35,876 bases of DNA, taken from positions 1 through 35,876 of the forward strand of contig CALGOB010000163.1 of assembly GCA_937958005.1 (NCBI GenBank). Direction: 5' to 3'. Origin of the DNA: an uncultured Cyclobacteriaceae bacterium. Lineage in GTDB: Bacteria; Bacteroidota; Bacteroidia; Cytophagales; Cyclobacteriaceae. The translations under genes were made by a program, and so were the position numbers. Below the pieces are notes generated by a model, which did no database searches, was not told the DNA's origin, and was given only the letters and a program-made list of their open reading frames with translations. Positions 33,101 to 35,876 of the stretch are shown here, piece by piece (position 1 is the first letter of the stretch; each line of letters starts with the position of its first letter).

Positions 33101-35161
33101 TCCTTCAAAGTTATTTCCATTTATGTCAAAAATTGTAGTAGAAGGAATAGTTACCCCATAAGCTGTACCTGCTTCTAAATTGACAGGTAAGTCTATCGTT
33201 AAAGTATTGTTTACCAGTGTAAGTCCTCCAGCAGTTGTCAAATCTACGGCTACATTTCCAGATCCATCTGTTAGATCGACCAATGTGATATTTCCATTTC
33301 CTAAAACTATGTTTTCACTAAAAACAATAGTAATATCAGTTGTGATATTAACATTTTCTGCATCATCTAAAGGATTGGTACTTACAATAGTTGGTCGTAA
33401 TGTATCAATTATAAAATTAGGCGATTCTGCAATTTCAGCTCCAGGATTTCCTGATACGTCAGATACACCTGCTGTATTCAAAGCAATGACATTAGTAGAA
33501 GCTTCCCTATTCGCAGTAGGGGTGAAAGTGGCTGTAAAAGTTATATTGTCTATTGTAGATAGTATACTTAGGCTTCCATTTGGGATAGTCAGATCATTTA
33601 TATCAAAACCAACTACTTCTTCACTAAACTGGATAGTTACCAATGCTGATTCACTAGTTATCAGCAGTAGGTCATCGATGGCAACCGTAGCAGTAGGTGC
33701 GATATTATCTAAAAAAACTGAGGCATTTGCTGTAACAGCTGGATTTCCTGCAAGGTCTTCCACATCTGCACTGATATTTACTATCCCATTGCTAAATCTA
33801 GAGATATTTAGCCCTGGCGCTTCCCATCTATTAGCTAAAACATTTGCTCTCCTTCTTAGAGTCCGAGTCCCATCTGTATAGGTTACCGTAACCCCTTGCC
33901 CATCTTCCACACCAGTTGTCCTTCCTGAAATAATCACTGAGTTATCTTCTGCTCCATTGATCGTATCATTCTCAGCTATTGGCGTATCTATTGTTATCAG
34001 TGGGATCTCTTCATCAAATGTTATGGTAGTAGAGCTGGTTGTTCCAGTGGTACTATTATTAGCGTTATCTGTAATAATGGCGTTAAAAGAGACTTCATCA
34101 CCAAGTACAAGTCCTCCATTTAAGGCTTCAAAATCGGCTGCTGAAAAAGTAAATGGAGAAATAATATTGATGATAGCAATCGTATTTGCATTCCCTAGGT
34201 TCTCAAAAGGGCCATTATTCACGCTAGCTATTACTTGTACAGTACCATTTAGCAGTGTAACATCATTGGCGACTGGTACTCTTACTTCAATGTTTGTGTT
34301 AGAAGCATTCCAAAAATTATTTACTTCATTCCCTACTCTACTATTTACATCATTGGTTACAAAGTCAATAGGTGCTTGTCTATCTACACCCCTATCTGCA
34401 CTTGAAAAAGGTAATACGCCTTCATTTATATCATCGTCTGAAATGTCTGTATTAGCTAGTAAGTCAAGTCTTAAATCTCCTGTTCCGGTCACACCAAATG
34501 TCACTAGATAGGTGCTTCTTGAAACTTGCGTAATTACCTTTGAACCATTTATCTCTGTTGCAGTACCTGATATGGTCACTACATCAAAGTCATTGCTGGA
34601 TACACCAATCACGGGTTCATTAAATGTCACTAAATAAGAAATCTCTGTGGCATTGGTAGGAGGATTTCCGCTTAATTCAATAGCCAAAACTACTGGTGGC
34701 AGGATATCTTGTACGAAATAGGGAATACTTGATAAACCTAGAACACCTGTGTTTCCTACATCATCACTTATATCCGTACCTGCATTTAGGCTGAGTACTA
34801 CTTCTCCAGTTCCCGAAGTAATGCCTACGGAAACTACAAATGAAGTACCCAAACCACTTAAAGGGTCTATTGTCCTAATAGCCGCATTGATATTTGGGTC
34901 TGTGGTCAATGTGAAGTCATCTATGCTTACGTTATTTGCATTTTCATTGAATAAAACTGTAAAATTTACCAATGTATCTGTTTCTATAGCCTCAGGACTT
35001 ACAGTTATACTCTGGGCTATTGGTGGGTCTATTGTCAAATTACTTGCCTTGCTAACAAATGGCAAAAACAATACCACTCCAATTAATAAACAGGCAATGA
35101 ATCTTTGACTAATCAAAATTAGTACTTCCTTCTCCTTAATCTCCAATTGCTCTATCTCCAT
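30182..35161 (-). CDS. Giant T9SS-secreted adhesin-like protein (Ig-like, Calx-beta, cadherin-like domains)
   Basis: A 1659-residue surface protein. The ATG at 35161 is preferred to a GTG at 35164. A signal segment lies at about 20-40 (FIACLLIGVVLFLPFVSKAS). Domains in order are bacterial Ig-like units (about 45-690, including TNPLDDAENVNITTDITIVF), four Calx-beta units (about 700-1150; the last three share VQGGF/L...VDVS, a TLxFxGxxGE motif and DExxExxEN), and two cadherin-like units (about 1160-1377, with calcium-type acidic motifs). Two further beta units follow, then a C-terminal gliding-motility/CHU_C type sorting domain (about 1573-1659) with FSPNGDGINDTW, FNREGKQVFES and YYYVIDI. That last domain directs export by the type IX system. 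Likely roles are adhesion or gliding. It is the first gene of the operon with PorP/SprF and OmpA genes. Confidence 0.92.
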   Translation of the reverse strand: MEIEQLEIKEKEVLILISQRFIACLLIGVVLFLPFVSKASNLTIDPPIAQSITVSPEAIETDTLVNFTVLFNENANNVSIDDFTLTTDPNINAAIRTIDPLSGLGTSFVVSVGITSGTGEVVLSLNAGTDISDDVGNTGVLGLSSIPYFVQDILPPVVLAIELSGNPPTNATEISYLVTFNEPVIGVSSNDFDVVTISGTATEINGSKVITQVSRSTYLVTFGVTGTGDLRLDLLANTDISDDDINEGVLPFSSADRGVDRQAPIDFVTNDVNSRVGNEVNNFWNASNTNIEVRVPVANDVTLLNGTVQVIASVNNGPFENLGNANTIAIINIISPFTFSAADFEALNGGLVLGDEVSFNAIITDNANNSTTGTTSSTTITFDEEIPLITIDTPIAENDTINGAEDNSVIISGRTTGVEDGQGVTVTYTDGTRTLRRRANVLANRWEAPGLNISRFSNGIVNISADVEDLAGNPAVTANASVFLDNIAPTATVAIDDLLLITSESALVTIQFSEEVVGFDINDLTIPNGSLSILSTIDNITFTATFTPTANREASTNVIALNTAGVSDVSGNPGAEIAESPNFIIDTLRPTIVSTNPLDDAENVNITTDITIVFSENIVLGNGNITLVDLTDGSGNVAVDLTTAGGLTLVNNTLTIDLPVNLEAGTAYGVTIPSTTIFDINGNNFEGIDSADGNFNFTTAQPTIQFDLATSNGLESIPSADLNVSLSAVSSQTVIVGYSVTGTASQSTDFNLINGTIAINPGDLNSTIRIIDILDDEIVERNETIVVTIVSNTTTNSIIGNNSTHTYTIIDNDNASIVINDVERNEDNGGITVTATLNRAVQGGFSVNVSSVDGTATSGSDYNAISNQTLNFAGNAGEEQTFNIIPVADEIVETNETLTVNLSDLSISGLSLDISDNAIITILNDDQATVTVTDISGLEDSGNVTVSVVLSNGVQGGLSVDVSTADGAARVDNNDYLPVLNQTLVFTGNNGETVTFDIPIIADEIIESDENIVVNISSLLLNNSVIDANLITTNVAGSITITNDDTAAVTISDVSGAESGGAITVTAVLDNAVQGGFTVDVSTVDGTATLADNDYVQLTNQTLTFTGTAGETQTFTVLPIDDAILEADENLVIHLSNLSATTLPIDINDSGDLLILNDEERIEIQTEQTFVIDENSANGTFVGTVDISDVREGLSLNWNIVAGNSDINLNGIMPFSIDSNSGEIIVTDQGDLDFEIGSNTFLLTVTIDESEAVMGEGQITINLNDLNDERPIILPNQVFALAEGKERQATFGSVEANDPDVSPTTFADWVIVSGNEEGIFDINTNTGELSINENVTIDFESVSAYSLTITVSDGINQSIPESIEINVIDGNDAPLFDGLTNLEIDEDTEGILDFNIIDPDSAPDDIDIELALNNTDVISPEGVNLVKNGTNKIVTIRPLPNQFGEVFININVFDNDILVTERVRVIVNPVNDTPEDISLSNQLLNLSNPANEAIGFFTSVDIDLGDEHTYQLVLGEGSEDNELFAIEDDRLIVNEENTGLGKEINSIRVRSTDLAGEFIEEIFEIRIEGSLTDQFRINTAFSPNGDGINDTWTIKQLESLPNVRVGIFNREGKQVFESIGYEEPWDGTFRGKKLPVDTYYYVIDINDGEKLRGYVFILK

Positions 35162-35545
35162 CACAAATTTGTCTTAATTAGTTGTTCTTCTTATTCTTAA
35201 TATTTCGTTAAAAAAATAGGAGCGACTAAAATAAAATACTGAAAGAATTGATTTTAAATTGTCCATTTTTTATTAACGTTGGCTCTCAAAACGTCTCTTA
35301 TAATTAAATGGTTGCTCTCCTTTAGGTATGTGAAGGATTGTTTGTATTAGGAATTACAAATCGTTTAATTATACAGTATGAAGTGATTTAAATGCAATTT
35401 AGAAGTTGGATTCAAAGGAAATCATTTGGTTTATTTTAAATTTCAAAATATTCAAATAATTGATTTTTAACTAATTAATTAAAAATAGTATTGAAATAAC
35501 ACAAAACAAAAAGGTTGCATTTCTAACAACTAAATACTAGGATTA
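35162..35545. other. Upstream region of the adhesin operon
   Basis: Very AT-rich sequence with no gene. It must contain the adhesin promoter on the minus strand, but I found no exact TAnnTTTG match with a spaced TTTG. A weak hairpin TTTGTA/TACAAA lies at 35341-35360. Confidence 0.4.
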
Positions 35546-35782
35546 ATGGATTTCTTTGAAAAATTAAGGTTGATTTTTTTTTACTGGCATCCAAGTAAAA
35601 CTGAAATTGAAGAAAAACTGCTCTTGATATCGTTTAATCAAAGATTATTTCTGAAGTTCAAAAACACCCCCTATAAATCAATCGATGGGCTGACAACTCT
35701 AGCTTTCGTCCGTTTTTTCCTCGATGAAAAAAGGACCGCGCGACGGCCGCCAAAAAAATCAACAGGGTCGCCTGGCGAATAA
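35546..35782 (+). CDS. Short ORF spanning the start of R1 copy 3
   Basis: A 78-codon frame from the ATG at 35546 (MDFFEKLRLIFFYW). Its residues 13-42 are the protein-like segment conserved in all R1 copies: HPSKTEIEEKLLL, then SFNQRLFLKFKNTP. After that the frame enters the GC-rich part and reads arginine/proline-rich (RTARRPPKKSTGSPGE), which looks non-coding. Either this is the start of a once longer gene cut by R1 sequence, or R1 carries a very small peptide gene. In copy 1 the same segment has different upstream sequence. Not a known family to me. Confidence 0.3.
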   Translation: MDFFEKLRLIFFYWHPSKTEIEEKLLLISFNQRLFLKFKNTPYKSIDGLTTLAFVRFFLDEKRTARRPPKKSTGSPGE

Positions 35783-35868
35783 TTTAAAGCTCCCACCCTA
35801 AACCTGGCAGCGGCCGACCGTCTCGCACACTGCTAAATTCTCACCGCGACGGCGTACCGTGCCAACCC
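35581..35868 (+). repeat. R1 dispersed repeat, copy 3
   Basis: Its first 91 bp equal copy 1 at 90 positions. The centre differs from both other copies but still forms a stem, with GTCC-G-TTTTTTC pairing with GAAAAAAGGAC. The GC-rich part (AATTTAAAGC, CGGCAGCGGCCGACCG, GCTAAATTCTCACC) returns to the shared sequence up to CCAACCC. The copy lacks the 44-bp TACTAGTA end seen in copies 1 and 2, at least up to the window edge. Confidence 0.85.
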
Positions 35869-35876
35869 TTCAAAAT

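Noticed and set aside
33180-34511. Two long plus-strand frames opposite the adhesin gene
   Set aside because: They are antisense shadows: low-complexity Ser/Val/Ile-rich translations produced by the repetitive adhesin codons.
1-35876. CRISPR array, prophage or integrase-type island
   Set aside because: No regularly spaced repeats, no Cas, integrase or phage structural proteins, and no tRNA gene were seen.

Overview
The window looks like chromosomal DNA of a low-GC, gliding-type member of the Bacteroidota, most likely order Cytophagales. The evidence is a type IX secretion (T9SS) cassette with a gliding-motility type C-terminal domain, a PorP/SprF protein, a PorT-like outer-membrane barrel, the long Bacteroidota form of LysS, and a TAnnTTTG-type promoter core upstream of the catalase gene. 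The genus cannot be fixed from the sequence alone.

Layout. Positions 1-1342 are gene-poor and hold two repeat elements (R1 copy 1, MITE copy A) and a probable broken small gene. Positions 1343-13230 hold a hypothetical gene, an exported amidohydrolase, a PurF-like glutamine amidotransferase, a hybrid histidine kinase, an exported catalase next to an exported ankyrin protein, glutamate racemase (murI), cystathionine beta-synthase and a lipoprotein RidA. Positions 13231-14133 hold a remnant of an outer-membrane protein and R1 copy 2, inverted relative to copy 1. Positions 14134-17476 hold an aminotransferase, a DNA-alkylation-repair protein, a DUF4291 pseudogene split by a MITE, and a PhzF-family gene. 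Positions 17477-18723 are a 1.2-kb repeat island with at least three mobile-element-like copies. Positions 18724-24666 run on the minus strand: outer-membrane barrel, DUF4287/DUF5655 protein with a lipoprotein amidohydrolase, a conserved RNA-like motif, then lysS and proline dehydrogenase. Positions 24823-27351 carry aroB and aroA of the shikimate pathway with a small antisense gene between them. Positions 27787-35161 are a three-gene minus-strand operon: giant adhesin, PorP/SprF, OmpA/PD40. R1 copy 3 closes the window.

Genes that probably work together: catalase with ankyrin in the periplasm; aroB with aroA in chorismate synthesis; the adhesin with PorP/SprF and the OmpA protein, following the SprB-SprF pattern of T9SS cargo; and the amidohydrolase with the DUF4287 protein, and proline dehydrogenase with lysS, by short intergenic gaps.

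The most interesting content is not ordinary genes. One is a MITE family with 14-bp perfect terminal inverted repeats and 3-bp target duplications; one copy interrupts DUF4291 so precisely that removing it restores the frame. Another is an unrelated 145-bp foldback element with TAAG target duplications. The third is a three-copy mosaic repeat (R1) that joins a protein-like segment to a GC-rich, structured segment. I did not recognise R1 as any described element.
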